Of a stretch of 64,000 nt of DNA, positions 44,601 to 55,529 are shown piece after piece (position 1 is the stretch's first letter; the number at the start of each line of letters is the position of its first letter). A program made the position numbers and the translations under genes. The notes below the pieces were generated by a model. The model worked only from the letters and a program-made list of their open reading frames with translations. It was not told the origin of the DNA and did not search any database. The stretch lies in the NCBI RefSeq assembly GCF_900496995.4, contig NC_044030.1:74318687-74382686 (forward strand), in the 5' to 3' direction. The stretch comes from Aquila chrysaetos chrysaetos. Its lineage: Eukaryota; Chordata; Aves; Accipitriformes; Accipitridae.

Positions 44601-47600
44601 AAAGTCCCTGAGGAGACATTCACAGAATGTTACTGAAGCAAACCTGTGAAAGTATTCAATTTGCAGCTCCCTTGTACAGGAGGCTTTTTCTTTATGTAAT
44701 TGCCTGAAAGGAAGAGGATCAACCCACCTGTTTTGTAAGAAGCAAAGAAACCTTGTTCAAAATGAAATTAAAAGCCACTCGCACCTTTCAAGCTTGCTCT
44801 CCCTGCATGCCAGTGAAGCCCACCCACTAACGACGCATGAAGGTACATTCTGCATCATCTGTCTGTGAACTATAAAAAGACATAGCATCACAGACGGTTT
44901 GGTCAGATGAGACACTCTATGTCTGTTCTTTTCTATTAATCATGGGCAAAGATGGGTGCTGATGACAAACCTGCGGAAACCTCTGTGAAAAAGCCCCAGT
45001 GTCAAGTGCAAAACAGAGAAAATATATTGTCCGCTCTGCAGTTTAATTCCTCCTAAGTTTGAGCCAGGGACAGGGGAATTCTCATTTGAAAAGTTACAGG
45101 TAAACTTTACACCCATATAAAAGCAGGACCTACTCCATCCGAAAATCATCTTGGAACTTTCTCAAACAGGTTTTCCTATTAGGAACCACAAAATGCTGCT
45201 ATCCTTGGGCATGCAAAAGGGAGCAAGATGTATTCAGGATGCCTGTTAAAAAGCAGAATATTCAAGTCAAGGACCAAAACACTCTTAAAAACAAACAGAT
45301 CAGAAACTCTGCGTCTACCCATGCTGTGACGGTCTGGCCTGTCACCAGGTTTCTGAGAAGACTGGAAAATTGATATGGGTCGTTTTAGGAAAGCAAGAGT
45401 ATTTTGGTGTCACGAGGCAATTAAGCCTCATTTTGATTGTACTGCAAAGTTTTCTGAAATGTCACAAATTTGGGCTCAGGAGGGAATGCTCAGACTTTCT
45501 GCCAGAACACGTGGCTTCCTGCAAATTAGCTTCGATGACTAATAAAACAATCACGATTTGAGTAAGAGCATATGTCTCAAGTCCTACACTTGGCAGGTAT
45601 GAAGTCAGTGAAGCAAAAACTGATGCTTCTGAGAGGAGTCCTCTCTGGTGGAAACTACCAGTTCAGCCTCATTTCACGAAATCTCACCCACTGCAGCCGA
45701 GTGGAGAGGGAAAGGGTTATTGCCATGATCCCTTGAGCGGATGCTTGGGACAGGAATGCCTCTGTCTCCTTTTACCGGTGGTAAAGTGTAGCTGTGATGA
45801 CACATAACCCTCTTCCCTGTGTCCGGGGACTATTCCCAATCCCCTGCGTGGTCCTTTCCTACCCACTCCTCAGATGTGTCCTTGCCATGCGGGGCACCTG
45901 CCACGGAGAGAACAAGACCTTGGCTGCTCCGGCGATATCAGTGACTCATACTCACAAACAGTGTGGGGAAAGGCCCATGGAAACATTTCCAATGGAAAAT
46001 CCCTCCCAGAGAAAACGATGGTCATCTCTGCTGTCACCCAGGTGAATCGGATCACTGAGAGGTGACCAGCTACTTGGATACTGTGATTCATAGTCCTGCT
46101 GGTGATGTCCTCTGATCCCTGGCCAATCCTGCCAGTGTACAGCGAGACCAGACCTTGTCCAGCATGTGAGCACATCGGAAGATCCAAAATGGTCGTGGTT
46201 TGACAGCAGAGAGAAAGCAGGGGAGAGTTGCTTCACTGTTTTAAAATGTAAGCAAAGAGTATCACCCCACAAGGTCACTATTAGCAGTTCTTCCTCCTGA
46301 CCTCAGAGATGAGGTGTATCTGGAGTCAGGTTTTGCGTAAAAGAAGAAATTCAGAAGTTAGTCAGGAATGCAGAGAAAAACACAAAAGCAGTGTGGGCAG
46401 GGGCTAGGAAGGGAGCTGCTGCCACCAGCACCCACGGTGGGCAGCAGGAGGGATGGGAGCATCCGATGCTGCACTAATCCAGAACTCAGAAGCAGATCTA
46501 TCCCCCGAGTTAAGATTTAGTGGCCATTTGCCACCATGAGCAATCAGTGCTAAGAAGCAATTTCTGGTCTTCCCTTCTCACCGCAGCTTTGGTGGTGTCT
46601 GACCCACAGGGAGCCGAGCTCTCCCTGAAGGACAACGAAATGCGGTGTCTTCCACCAGCGCTGCTGCTTTGACAGCAGTGCGAGACACAGACAAAGCAGG
46701 TGCTGTACAAATTCGCTCTATTTGACCATCACATTCAAGAGAGAGACACAGAAGTCAGCGCAACCATAGAACAAGCCCTGCAGCTTTTTCACACAGGTGA
46801 GAGTCTTGGTCAACACAGCCCTGAGCCATCAGGGCAGACATATATGTACAGAAATGTATATTACGTAGAGTTACGTATTCGTGGGTAAAAGTGTGTGCAC
46901 ATAGATATACATATATTCAAAATTCAGGAAATAACAAGTAAGCTGAAATGCATCTGCATAAAGTGGAAACCCCCCCCCCATATTTTATATATGATATATA
47001 TATCATTTATACAGATAGATGTACCTAAAGCTCACATGCACAGATATGTCACATTTTATGCCTCTCTAAGATTTTACTTGCAACTACCAGGAGACTAGCT
47101 TATTTATACTCATAGTTACCTCAAGACAACATTAAAACTTAAGAATTAGCATGACTGATGTTACGTTATATAAGAGAGAGACGCTGCTTGGTGCTCTCTG
47201 TGTATGCAACTGCATATACCAGGTTTTGCATAAGCACACAAAACTGATAATCATCATATTAATAAATGGCATATCAGAAAAAATCTTTCAGATGTCTGCT
47301 ACTGCTTTACTGAAAAGTGACAGAAATTTTAATTCATTCTCTATCAGGCTGACAGCAAAATGAAAGGAAAGAAAAAAAGTTTAGTCTTGCAGTTCAAACA
47401 GCCATTTAATGTTTAATCAGCGTAGTGTACCTTTGCTGCCGCACTGGAAGGAAAGTTGACTTTACCTCTTTGATGCTGAACTTTCACATTGTGATTACAT
47501 GGTTCCTTATTCATGGAAATAATATCCTAACCATAGAATATATGATAATTAAACCTCATGAATGGTGTTAAGTAAGCAGTTTGAAGTTCTTTTTCTGGCA

Positions 47601-50157
47601 TGGTTCCTCCATGGGCTGACAGTGATTTTTTTGTCTGACATAAATATGCATGTAGCCTCAGTTATGTTTCTTCCCTAAACTTCAGAACCACCACACATGA
47701 ATGTGTTTGCTGCGTAAATGGTTTTGATGACTCCAGCATGACTCACACTGCTAAAGACTCTTTACACAATTAAAAGTTTACAAGACTACATTTTTTTTCC
47801 TTGAGCAGCCCAGACCAGGCAGAGCCCTGAGCCCAGCTCTGCTGAAATCAAGGTGGGGCTTGAGATGGGGAGATTCTAGCGGGAGAAAGACTGCTCTCAT
47901 AGCTACAGCCATGGCAGGTCCTTCACAGAAATGGTTGCCTCCTGGGTTTGGACAAGACCCAGCAGGATGGTTCAAATCACAGCAGGAATCTCACGAGCCT
48001 TTATCAAGAGAAGAGTGTTAGCAGAGGCTATGGACATGCTTCAGCTTCAAGCTCTGAACTAACAGCACCACGTGAAACCAAAGGCACTGCTAAGCACCTG
48101 CAGGATCAGTGCCTGAATTTCCAAAGCCAATGAAGTGACTGTTTCCACGGACAGAGTAATGCGAAATCTCTAGTGCCGATCTGATTCAGGCAGAGCTCGT
48201 TTTAATGACAGCAGTTTTGATGTGGGTTGGACAAAGCATACAAATCTGGGTAGGAGGACCACCAAAGCCAGCCGCCCTGCCCGTGAGACCCCGCAGCCTG
48301 CTGCCGCCTGCTCCCCCTGCCCGTGCCCTCCTGTGCCTCCGCGGCTGCCCCTTCTTAGCTCTGCTTGTGGCTCTCTTGGGGCTTTTGGGGATCGCCACCA
48401 CCTCTGCCAGGCTGGGGGACAGCGCCTGGGAGGCAGTCTGCCACTCAGAAAAGAGGAGGAGATGAAGGCAATTGCTGCAATGAGCTTTTCCCTCCTCTGC
48501 CCATAAGAAGGGGTGAGCTCATGCCTGCGTTGGCTGGCGGCACTTTGCCGGGAGGCAGGGCGAGTCAGAAAGGTGAAGAGTGAAAGCCGAACATCCATGA
48601 CGGGTGATTTTACCCTGGGTTGTTTAATTTGTTGGCCAAATCCATGAGACTCATAAAGAAGTCATAAAAGCTGCTAATTGCTCAGTGGGGATTTTCTGAA
48701 TCTGTTTGTCTTTAAGTCTAAACAAATTATGGTTTACTGGAAGTTAGTGGCAAAACACGGAAATGTCTGGTCATATCTGCTTCTGAGAAGCCCTGAAAAT
48801 TTCAGTGACACCAGTGATAAATAACTAGCATTGACCGTTCACCACCATAGCTGCTTGCCAAAGCTGGCTCTAAAGAGCTGCAGATTGTATAAATAAAAGG
48901 CAAATAGAAAAAACAAGGTTGTTAGATGCAGTTCTGAGCCACTCCCTCTTTTCTTCTGACTAAAAAACTTATCGTGCATATCCTATCTATGTATATATGT
49001 ATCTGTGTACATATGTGTGCATATATGCATGTTATAATACATGACACATGGGAAAATGAGATTCCCTACCTGTAAGATAGCATAGGAACACAGCCATTAT
49101 CTTCCTAAAAACAAAAAAACTCTTTTGCTCCCAAACAATGGAGCCCAAAAACTATCAGTAACTGAGAAACTGCCCATGTCCTTCAGGCAGAGTGCAACCA
49201 GCTCTGTCACTGCTGTTTGTTTTGTATTAGACAAGTAAGAGTTTAACTGATCTGGGACTGAATCTGTAAATCCAATTTTTCAGCTCCCTTTTGAGAAAAG
49301 GGACAGCGGACTGAAACAGTGGTTTTTATCGCTGCTCTTTATGTTTTGATTTTTTATTTTGATGCTGCTAAATAATCTCCACTTCTCTGAATGAGAAAAT
49401 GAAATCTGCAATAAGCCTAAACTTAAACTGTTGAATTAATTTATAATTATTTGCTGAGTAAGGGAGGAATGCTCTTGGTGATGGGCTGTGAAAACCTCCG
49501 GTTTAGTTGCTGCTTCAGCCCTACTCCGAGGGAGACTGGGACTATCTCCCAGATGTATCTGATGCAATTGCTTGAAGAAAAAGGGAAAAAGTTTGGCTTT
49601 TGAAGTGGAACAGTTTGGGACAAGTTTGAGGTACATTGAAACATTTTCTTTGGAGGAAACTGCCAAGAGCAAGAGAAGCCAGAACCTCACCCCTCTCTGA
49701 TGGCAGCTCAGAGTGACCATGGGCTACAGAAGAGTGAAGCGGTTCCCCATGCCCAGGCATAATTCCTCCCATGAACACTAGACACAACAAGAAAGGATTA
49801 AACAGGTCTGATCTTGCATGGCCTCTACATACAGCTATGGTTTCCGTCATTTCATACAAATTCGGATGTTAGAAGGACAGCAGACTTGGGAATTGAATTA
49901 AACAGGTATCGTCCAGCTCCACATCTGCCTCAGGTACTGGCACTAAAAGAAAGATACTGGAGGCTAAAACACGAACACATTTAACACAGCAGTTGCATTT
50001 TGGAGCTCTTAACTCAGGTTTTTCAAGATCATACATGAGTGGAAAGATGAAGATGAAATGACTCACCATCACCATCTGCTGAGGTGCAACCACTTTCCCC
50101 AAAAGTGGTGTGAAGAAACAAGACGAAAATGCTCAATACTGTACTTGTCTGTGTCAT
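35135..50157 (-). CDS. IL7R: Interleukin-7 receptor subunit alpha (gene span)
   Basis: Eight minus-strand coding exons join in compatible phases to 1389 nt, or 462 aa (human 459). It is a type I membrane cytokine receptor: with the common gamma chain it binds IL-7, and with CRLF2 it binds TSLP in mammals. It signals through JAK1 and STAT5 for lymphocyte survival. In order: signal peptide (about 1-20); fibronectin-like domain 1 with the six family cysteines in exons 2-3; domain 2 with WSEWS at 219-223; transmembrane segment about 243-266; Box1 VWPNLPD at 275-281 followed by [12 protein letters not shown]; tail with SFNPESF and ending [14 protein letters not shown]. Tyr452 in YVTM corresponds to the human STAT5/PI3K docking tyrosine. 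The middle of the tail is poorly conserved. All introns have GT..AG ends. The tail-to-tail order with CAPSL matches human. Confidence 0.97.
36386..36830 (-). mobile_element. CR1 LINE 3' fragment in IL7R intron 7
   Basis: On the minus strand this ends ...TTTGGTGATTCTATGG, the CR1 terminal tail. Upstream are the expected landmarks in order: 'cagagggctggagaa', 'gaagctcagggtgggg', 'cttccaatac', 'caggaccagaggcaacaggc', 'ttgtccagagaag', 'ctggataacccaatcca'. The copy is 5'-truncated and moderately diverged, with no open frame. It sits in the sense orientation of IL7R. Confidence 0.9.
37028..37103 (-). CDS. IL7R: IL7R exon 7 (Box1, JAK1-binding region)
   Basis: Acceptor TTGCTGTTTCAG, 76 nt, donor GTATGT. 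It completes Arg270 and encodes [20 protein letters not shown] followed by KKPKN, nearly identical to human ([20 protein letters not shown]). This is the most conserved part of the receptor and holds Box1. Confidence 0.97.
37690..37771. repeat. AT/AC-rich low-complexity tract
   Basis: Alternating TATA/TGTA words ending in a short (AC)n run, within IL7R intron 6. Nothing further is attached to it. Confidence 0.6.
39018..39108 (-). CDS. IL7R: IL7R exon 6 (transmembrane segment)
   Basis: 91 nt with acceptor TTTTTTTTCTATAG and donor GTAATC. It encodes Tyr240 to Arg270 (split codons at both ends), including the hydrophobic run [20 protein letters not shown] and then a TFWEN stop-transfer edge. 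Human exon 6 also encodes just the transmembrane segment, and its skipping makes soluble IL7R. Here the length is not a multiple of three; skipping joins T|GA and gives an immediate stop. Confidence 0.95.
39975..40152 (-). CDS. IL7R: IL7R exon 5 (domain 2, WSEWS)
   Basis: 178 nt with acceptor TTTGTGTGTTTAG and donor GTAAGG. It encodes residues 181-239 and the first base of codon 240, including [20 protein letters not shown] followed by WS. The aligned human segment is YEIKVRS...YFKGFWSEWS. The WSEWS box is the class I cytokine receptor hallmark. Confidence 0.97.
40465..40487 (+). repeat. Poly-G run (G23) in IL7R intron 4
   Basis: Twenty-three consecutive G on the plus strand, which is C-rich in the IL7R transcript. 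A C15 run lies 183 bases downstream and could pair with it. Homopolymers of this length are often variable or mis-sized in assemblies. Confidence 0.9.
40671..40685 (+). repeat. Poly-C run (C15) in IL7R intron 4
   Basis: Fifteen consecutive C, giving a G run in the IL7R pre-mRNA. It is complementary to the G23 run at 40465-40487. Confidence 0.9.
41200..41354 (-). CDS. IL7R: IL7R exon 4 (start of fibronectin domain 2)
   Basis: 155 nt with acceptor TTATCATTTGCAG and donor GTAAGC. It completes Val129 and encodes [13 protein letters not shown] ... [11 protein letters not shown]. This aligns with human VKPEAPF ... VAYRQEKDENKW. One NIT N-glycosylation sequon is visible. The open frame continues into the intron past GTWK, but the donor and the phase-0 join to exon 5 fix the end. 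Confidence 0.96.
42968..43122 (-). CDS. IL7R: IL7R exon 3 (second half of domain 1)
   Basis: 155 nt with acceptor ACTTTGGTCAACAG and donor GTAAGA. It completes Cys77 across the junction and encodes [20 protein letters not shown] ... [20 protein letters not shown]. Three cysteines correspond to human domain-1 positions. The protein is more diverged here than in domain 2, but the intron positions and cysteine spacing hold. Confidence 0.93.
44469..44607 (-). CDS. IL7R: IL7R exon 2 (first half of domain 1)
   Basis: 139 nt with acceptor AATGTCTCCTCAG and donor GTAAGT. It encodes [20 protein letters not shown] ... [13 protein letters not shown] ... NYSLALC, aligning with human DYSFSCYSQLEV ... SLTCAFEDPD. 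It supplies three domain-1 cysteines and two N-glycosylation sequons (NFT, NYS). No open frame of useful length flags this exon; it was found from the intron phases and the CFSQLE motif. Confidence 0.94.
46970..47006. repeat. C10 run followed by a 16-base AT palindrome
   Basis: Ten C (46970-46979) are followed by the perfect palindrome ATGATATATATATCAT (46991-47006), in IL7R intron 1. Confidence 0.85.
48240..48570. other. GC-rich patch in IL7R intron 1
   Basis: A local rise in G+C with several CpGs sits in otherwise AT-rich intron. Because stop codons are rare in such DNA, frames of 70-142 codons stay open on both strands. One plus-strand frame has a Leu-rich stretch resembling a signal peptide, but no splice context or homology supports a gene. 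It could be a small CpG island or internal regulatory region of IL7R. Confidence 0.35.
50067..50157 (-). CDS. IL7R: IL7R exon 1 (signal peptide and mature N-terminus)
   Basis: ATG at 50157-50155 and donor GTGAGT after 91 nt. It encodes [20 protein letters not shown], a typical signal peptide, then [10 protein letters not shown]. Human has ...SGESGYAQNGD at the same place, so the start is well anchored. One extra Cys (in ESGC) is not in human. The exon closes in phase 1, as exon 2 requires. Confidence 0.93.
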
Positions 50158-50211
50158 CCTGAGCAGGCTGCATGTGTGCAGTGTGTGTGTGTGAAACCCG
50201 CGCTCACGTAC

Positions 50212-50217
50212 TTTATA
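50212..50217 (-). promoter_or_regulatory. Possible IL7R TATA box
   Basis: TATAAA on the minus strand (context TAGTATAAAGTACG), 55 bases before the IL7R ATG. A start site about 30 bases downstream would leave a 5' UTR of roughly 25-30 bases. This is short but possible; a longer UTR from an upstream start cannot be excluded. Confidence 0.35.
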
Positions 50218-50252
50218 CTAGATGCAGAACAAACCCATTGCATGATAAAGAG

Positions 50253-50314
50253 ACCGCAGGCAAGGGGAAATGTAAACATGCCGACAAGGATGACTAGTGG
50301 CAGAGAGCAGGAAG
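50253..50314. promoter_or_regulatory. Candidate RUNX and ETS sites upstream of IL7R
   Basis: ACCGCA (50253-50258, RUNX type) and CAGGAAG (50308-50314, ETS type) lie about 95-160 bases upstream of the IL7R ATG. In mammals ETS factors (PU.1 or GABP) and RUNX1 are established IL7R regulators. Here the evidence is the motif and its position only. Confidence 0.3.
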
Positions 50315-50625
50315 CCAGCGTGAAGATATTTGCAGAACTTTTACTTTGAAACATGCTTCCCACTTCAAAACTAAGGACCTTCTGGATCAGACTTATTGGG
50401 CCAAATCTGGTCAAGTCCTGTGGGTCGGGAGCACATTTCATGGATGGTGCTCCTGGCTTGGCTAGTGGGATTTTTGCTGCTGATTTCCCTGAGAGCATGG
50501 TTTAGTCCTCTCATGCACTTTCCTCTCAATGGCAGGACACAGGTCCAAGGGAGAAAAATCTTCCAGCTATGAAACACTAAGTGTGATTGCTGTTGTTTAG
50601 TCTTCAAGTGTTGGTGTCAAAAGAA

Positions 50626-51204
50626 GCGTGACCAGCAGGTCGAGGGAGGTGATTCTGCCCCTCTGCTCCACTCTGGTGAGACCCCACCTGCAGTACTGCG
50701 TTCAGCTCTGGGGCCCCCAACATGAGGAGGACATGGACCTGTTGGAGCAGGTCAAGAGTAGGGCCACAAAGATGATCAGGGGCCTGGAGCACCTCCCCTA
50801 TGAGGGCAGGCTAAGAGAGTTGGGGTTTTTCAGCCTGGAGAAGAGAAGGCTCCAGGGAGACCTTATGGTGGCCTTTCAATATATAAAGGGCCCTTATAAG
50901 ACAAACAGAGAGAGGCATTTTACCAGGGCCTGTAGTGACAGGACAAGGGGAAAGTTTTAAATTGAAAGAGGGTAGATTTAGATTGGACATAGGGAAGAAA
51001 TTTTTTATGATGAGGATAGTGAAGCACTGGAACAGGTTGCCCAGAGAGGTTGCGGATGCCCCATCCCTGGAAGTGTTCAAGGCCAGGATGGATGGGCTTT
51101 GAGCAACCTGGTCTAGCGGAAAGTGTCCCTGCCCACGGCAGGGGGAGTTGGACTAGATGATCTTCAAAGGTCCCTTCCAACCCAAACCATTCTCTGATTC
51201 TATG
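50626..51204 (+). mobile_element. CR1 LINE 3' end, 0.47 kb upstream of IL7R
   Basis: The stretch starts CGTGACCAGCAGGTCGAGGG and ends TCTGATTCTATGA, the CR1 terminus. All the usual 3' landmarks are present: 'gagaccccacctgcagtactg', 'ggcctggagcacctcccctatgagg', 'aacaggttgcccagagaggttg', 'tggactagatgatctt'. It is 5'-truncated and fairly well preserved. It points away from IL7R, on the opposite strand. Confidence 0.97.
50628..50960 (+). pseudogene. Remnant of CR1 ORF2 (C-terminal end)
   Basis: About 100 codons stay open across the 5' part of the CR1 fragment. They read like the C-terminal tail of the CR1 reverse-transcriptase polyprotein: VRPHLQYCVQLWGPQ, then MIRGLEHLPYEGRL, LGFFSLEKRRLQGDL and VAFQYIKG. 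The endonuclease and reverse-transcriptase domains are absent because of 5' truncation, so it is not functional. Confidence 0.85.
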
Positions 51205-54200
51205 AAGTCCCACATAAGGCAATGCTGACCTAGAAAAGCTGTGATTTAAAAGACTAATCCTGCAAAACCTAGCTCCCAAGAACAAAGTGGTACATCTCAT
51301 AATTTTTCAGTCTTTGGACAAAGCAGAGGCAGAAAGCGGAAGATAAAGAGGTGTTAAATATTTCCTTCGCACACTTTCTGTGGCTGTATACACCAACGCG
51401 CACTAGAGCATAATGCAGGGCCATGTACACGGCTGACTGATGTGGCTAACTACAAGTGAGCTGAAGACCTGAAAGAGAAGAGCAAGCTCTGGCACAGCCC
51501 TGGCTGCACCAAAAAAGCTTTATGTCAGAGGCGTAAAGGAAATAGAGGGCAAAGTTGGTAACAATGCCCAAGCAAACAGAAAAATGATGACACTATAATA
51601 AGCAGACTCGATATGGAAGCCACAGCAGGTTTTCCATTTGCAAGGAAATAATTTAAACCACTCACCAAAACGATGAAAGCTCAGCCCTTGTGTCTGGAAA
51701 AGCGTTCTTCTTGCCAGGACATCAGGGATTGTCCTCCAGTGTCACTTGCTTCCCTGAGCAGGGGGCAGTGAGTAGCCAAGGGGGTATTTCTGGGCTCCCC
51801 TGTCCTGTTTTAATGGGAAGAAATGGTCCCCTTTCCATGAGAGCTCAGCGAGGCTGCCCATAAGATGGACATCTCCCATACCTGTGTCAAGACCCTCCTT
51901 GTGGTAGGACCCTGAGGCTCCCCACCAAAGTGTTCCCTGAAGGTGCACTAAACCTCGGTAGATGCAGCAAAATGGTTTTGGATTCATTGGTCAGTATGTA
52001 GATATTTACAATGTATACTCCTATGTCAGAGCCCTTCATGCTTCACTCCCGTCCAGCCAGCGGAGAGCATGATTCATCTCATCCTAACATAGACATTCAA
52101 AAAATGATGACATCTAAAGCACTAAATACATTTATTTCTCTCCACTGAATTAAAAAAGAGCCCAAGATGAGGTGGGGGCGTAGATTTCTGCTTGGCAGAC
52201 TTCTGTGATACTTCCCACCCAGAAATAGGAGAGGGACCTGCCAGGCCACAGTGACCACTGATACATACAAAGCAGAGCCAGAGCTGGACATGGCACCAGG
52301 GCCAAGAAGCCACTGAAGATGGCAGCACCATGGTCTGACTGACCCTTGCTCAAAAGCTTGACTTCACTTACAGAATTGTTTGGGTCATTGCCCCATTCAC
52401 ATTATATCCCTTCAAAAAATACCCTCTTTCAGAGGTCTGAGTCAGCTGGTGGGACTTCAAGAGTAGTTAGTCCTCATCTCTCCCTCTCGAGTTTCCTATG
52501 CTAGACCAAATTTCATTGAAGCCAAGCTTACATCAATGAGATTGGGCCCCGGTGACTTCACATCCCCGAGGCCCACCCCTGACTTGCTTTAGAAAAGTTT
52601 ATTTAAGGATTTCAGCACCTGGCTTAAAAATATTCAATATCATATTATTCTAGAAATGCTCAGACTAATTTCTACCTGATTTTCAGCCCAAAATATCAAT
52701 AAAGGAGGGCTCTCCTGTGCAAACTGATCGCTATCCGGAAATGACACCTTCTCACTTTAAATTTGTCTTGTTTATAATTGAGTGGGCTATCACTTTGATC
52801 TTTTTTTTTTCTTTTTTCCTGTTTCAGCTGGAGCAAACTAAAAGAAGACGACTTTTCAGACATAATATTTTGGTTGAACCTGAACAATCTTATTATCAGA
52901 GCTGTGCTGCTCAGGGGATTTCCATGTTGCCATAGCTGCATTTTGTCTGGGTGGGGAAACGAGGGACCACAATGAAAAGAAAAAAAAATAGTATAGAGAA
53001 AAACCCTGAACCAAAAGTACGTTTTGTTTTACTTCTGGGTCTCTGCTTCAAAAATTGTTTGATTTCTGACATATTTGAGTCCATCAGTCTCACCTTGTTG
53101 CCTTCCTCTAATGCCCTGAAGATAGGAAATCAAATTTGTGAGAGTCTGAATCTTAGCGTGGCTGAAGTGTTAATACGAGGAGAGGCTGAAAGAAGAGTGG
53201 ATTGCTTTTCATTTGCAATAAATTTGCACTGCTTCTGCCTCCTAATTTAGGGTTCCACACAAAAAAAAAGAAAAAAAGAAAAAACAGTTTAAACAGGTAA
53301 GAGTTTTGATGGTCCAGCAAAAATGTACCTGTGCTTCGTTGGTCTGCCAGCCCTCTTTGGGTCATAACACTCTGCTTTGGAGCTTCTGAATCACCCTAGA
53401 CCCTCTTACATCTTTGGCCATCAACAAAGTCCAGGTTACAACCCTTATGACTGGGGAAAGCAATTTTTTCAGTGTCCTCGGCACTTCCCGCTGATCGCTC
53501 CACATGATCCAGTGCCTTCTTGGATTATCACTTGTGTTGCAGCTACTGAAAATGACTAACCAAGCAAGTCATCTACAAGTTAGCATTTCTGATTGCTTCT
53601 TATACCATTTGTTCACTTGTTTTTTATTGTCTTGAGTACACAAAAGTCTGTTTTGACTCTGTTTTGGCTCAAAAAATGCAAAAGGCTTCTGCACATATAC
53701 TAGATTTAAGTCTACTATCAGTACCTGCTTAGAAAGATGAAGTTAGTAGATCCCATCCTTCTACCAACTACACTTCAAACATTCCAGTTCAGGGAGATTG
53801 CAGAGCATCTGTGGGAGCCAAATGAAGTGGGTCCTCCAGACACATCCCACTGTGCAGCACTGGAGACAGGTCATGTAGACACTGATGGTTGGAGGATACA
53901 GGCATCCTTGGGTTTGAGGAGCTCAGTTGGTATGTACTGATCAGATAACCAGGGTAAACCCATGGCCCAGCTTGGGACTGGGAAGGAACTTTTCTCATGT
54001 TGATCAGATTTGGCAGGAGCTGTTGGGCTTCTTGGCCCTCTCTATCTCATGGGGGGTCCTCTGTTCCTTAGGCTATTAATAAATTATGTCGTTATATCAC
54101 AGAACGAGGGTGATGGTCCCTCCGCCTGACCTGACCTGAACCACTCTGCACTACTCAAAGATGTGGGGAGCTGGAGGAGAGGATGGCACAATTTTCCTTC

Positions 54201-55502
54201 CCTTCTGTGAGCCATGGGTGCTGATTCAAGATGGCTTTTTAATACCTATTTAGGTCTATCCTCATTCAATACAGTATTTAGTTTGTTAACTTTAACATGC
54301 TTCTGAATCTCATTAAATTAAAGCTTCAAGAAAAAATACCCTAAACACCTATTAAAATAATCTGCCATAGGATGTTTCTTCAGATTATTGCCAGAAAGAC
54401 AAACAGGGGGATTCATGCAGCTCTGAAACAGAATTTATGAAATTCAATGAACACTTAAAATTGCGATGTTAATACCCATATTCGTAAGTTACAGATTGGT
54501 GCCTAAGACTAAAAAATGTGGTTATTAGCATGGTTGTTATTATTACTTTTTATTGTTGTTGATAGCAAAGAGTTTGGTAAAGTAAGGTAAGGCAAGTAAT
54601 AAACCAGAATCTCATTAGAACATGCATTACATATATACTCAAGCAGACTTCATACTGTCAACTTAGATTTTTATTTTTTTAACCAGACATGCTGGGAAGC
54701 AGAAATCTTCCAGCCAGCTTCAGCTGTGAGGAGAAGGACTTCTACATAAAAAAAGATTCAGAATCCTCTTTTTTGTTGCTTACTGACATTTCTTGCTGAT
54801 GTGCTTTGAAAACTTAGTTCCACGTATCTTCTCGCTGGTGGAGACATCTCTTGACAGTCCCTCAGCTGAAGGACTTCATGTTAGCCTCAGGCTGCTCTAA
54901 GAAGTGTTTTGCTGGCCCAAGAGCAGGAACATGTGCAAGTCAGTATTGCTTAAGGCAACATTGCCACGGAAAACATAAGTTGAAGCCTTGGGTGGGGACA
55001 GAGAGAGCGAGCGTCAGAGTAGACACTGCTGTTACTTAGCTAAGAAACCAGCTCTGGTGAGAGTGTTGGAGAGAATGAAAGCCTGAGATTAAATGGAGTT
55101 ACTCTGGAAGATATTGTGCTTCCCTCATCACCAAATTACATTGGTCTGCAGAGTACGAGAGCAATACAGGTTGGAAGGTACATAGTTCGTCACCACATTG
55201 TCCTGAAGAAAGGAGCCATAGGTAACAGAGAGCAGAAATTTTTGACTGTTTCTTTGAACTGTCTTTGCCTTTGAGGTTTTGACACTTTAAATTACTGCTT
55301 TGAACTTCCTCCCCCAGGACTCATAAATTGGCACCATATTAACAAGGAGACCTGTTATACTGAGGGAAGAATATAGAAAAGTTAGAAAAACACTGGTGGG
55401 TGAAGGGTAAAGCAGGAGGGACTGATATGCACCTTGGTCAGGCATTCAAATGTTATGAGATCAGACTCCAAAACTACAGGACAGACAGCAAAGGTGATTC
55501 CA

Positions 55503-55529
55503 CCCCCCCACCCCCACCCCCCCCCCCCC
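55503..55529 (+). repeat. C-rich run with three C tracts
   Basis: C tracts of 7, 5 and 13 separated by single A residues. The complementary strand could form a G-quadruplex. Confidence 0.9.

Noticed and set aside
48170..48598. Signal-peptide-like plus-strand frame and 142-codon minus-strand frame in IL7R intron 1
   Set aside because: Local high G+C keeps frames open; there is no homology or splice support.
53383..53559. Plus-strand frame ending WIITCVAATEND
   Set aside because: It looks coding by eye but has no clear acceptor and no recognisable family.
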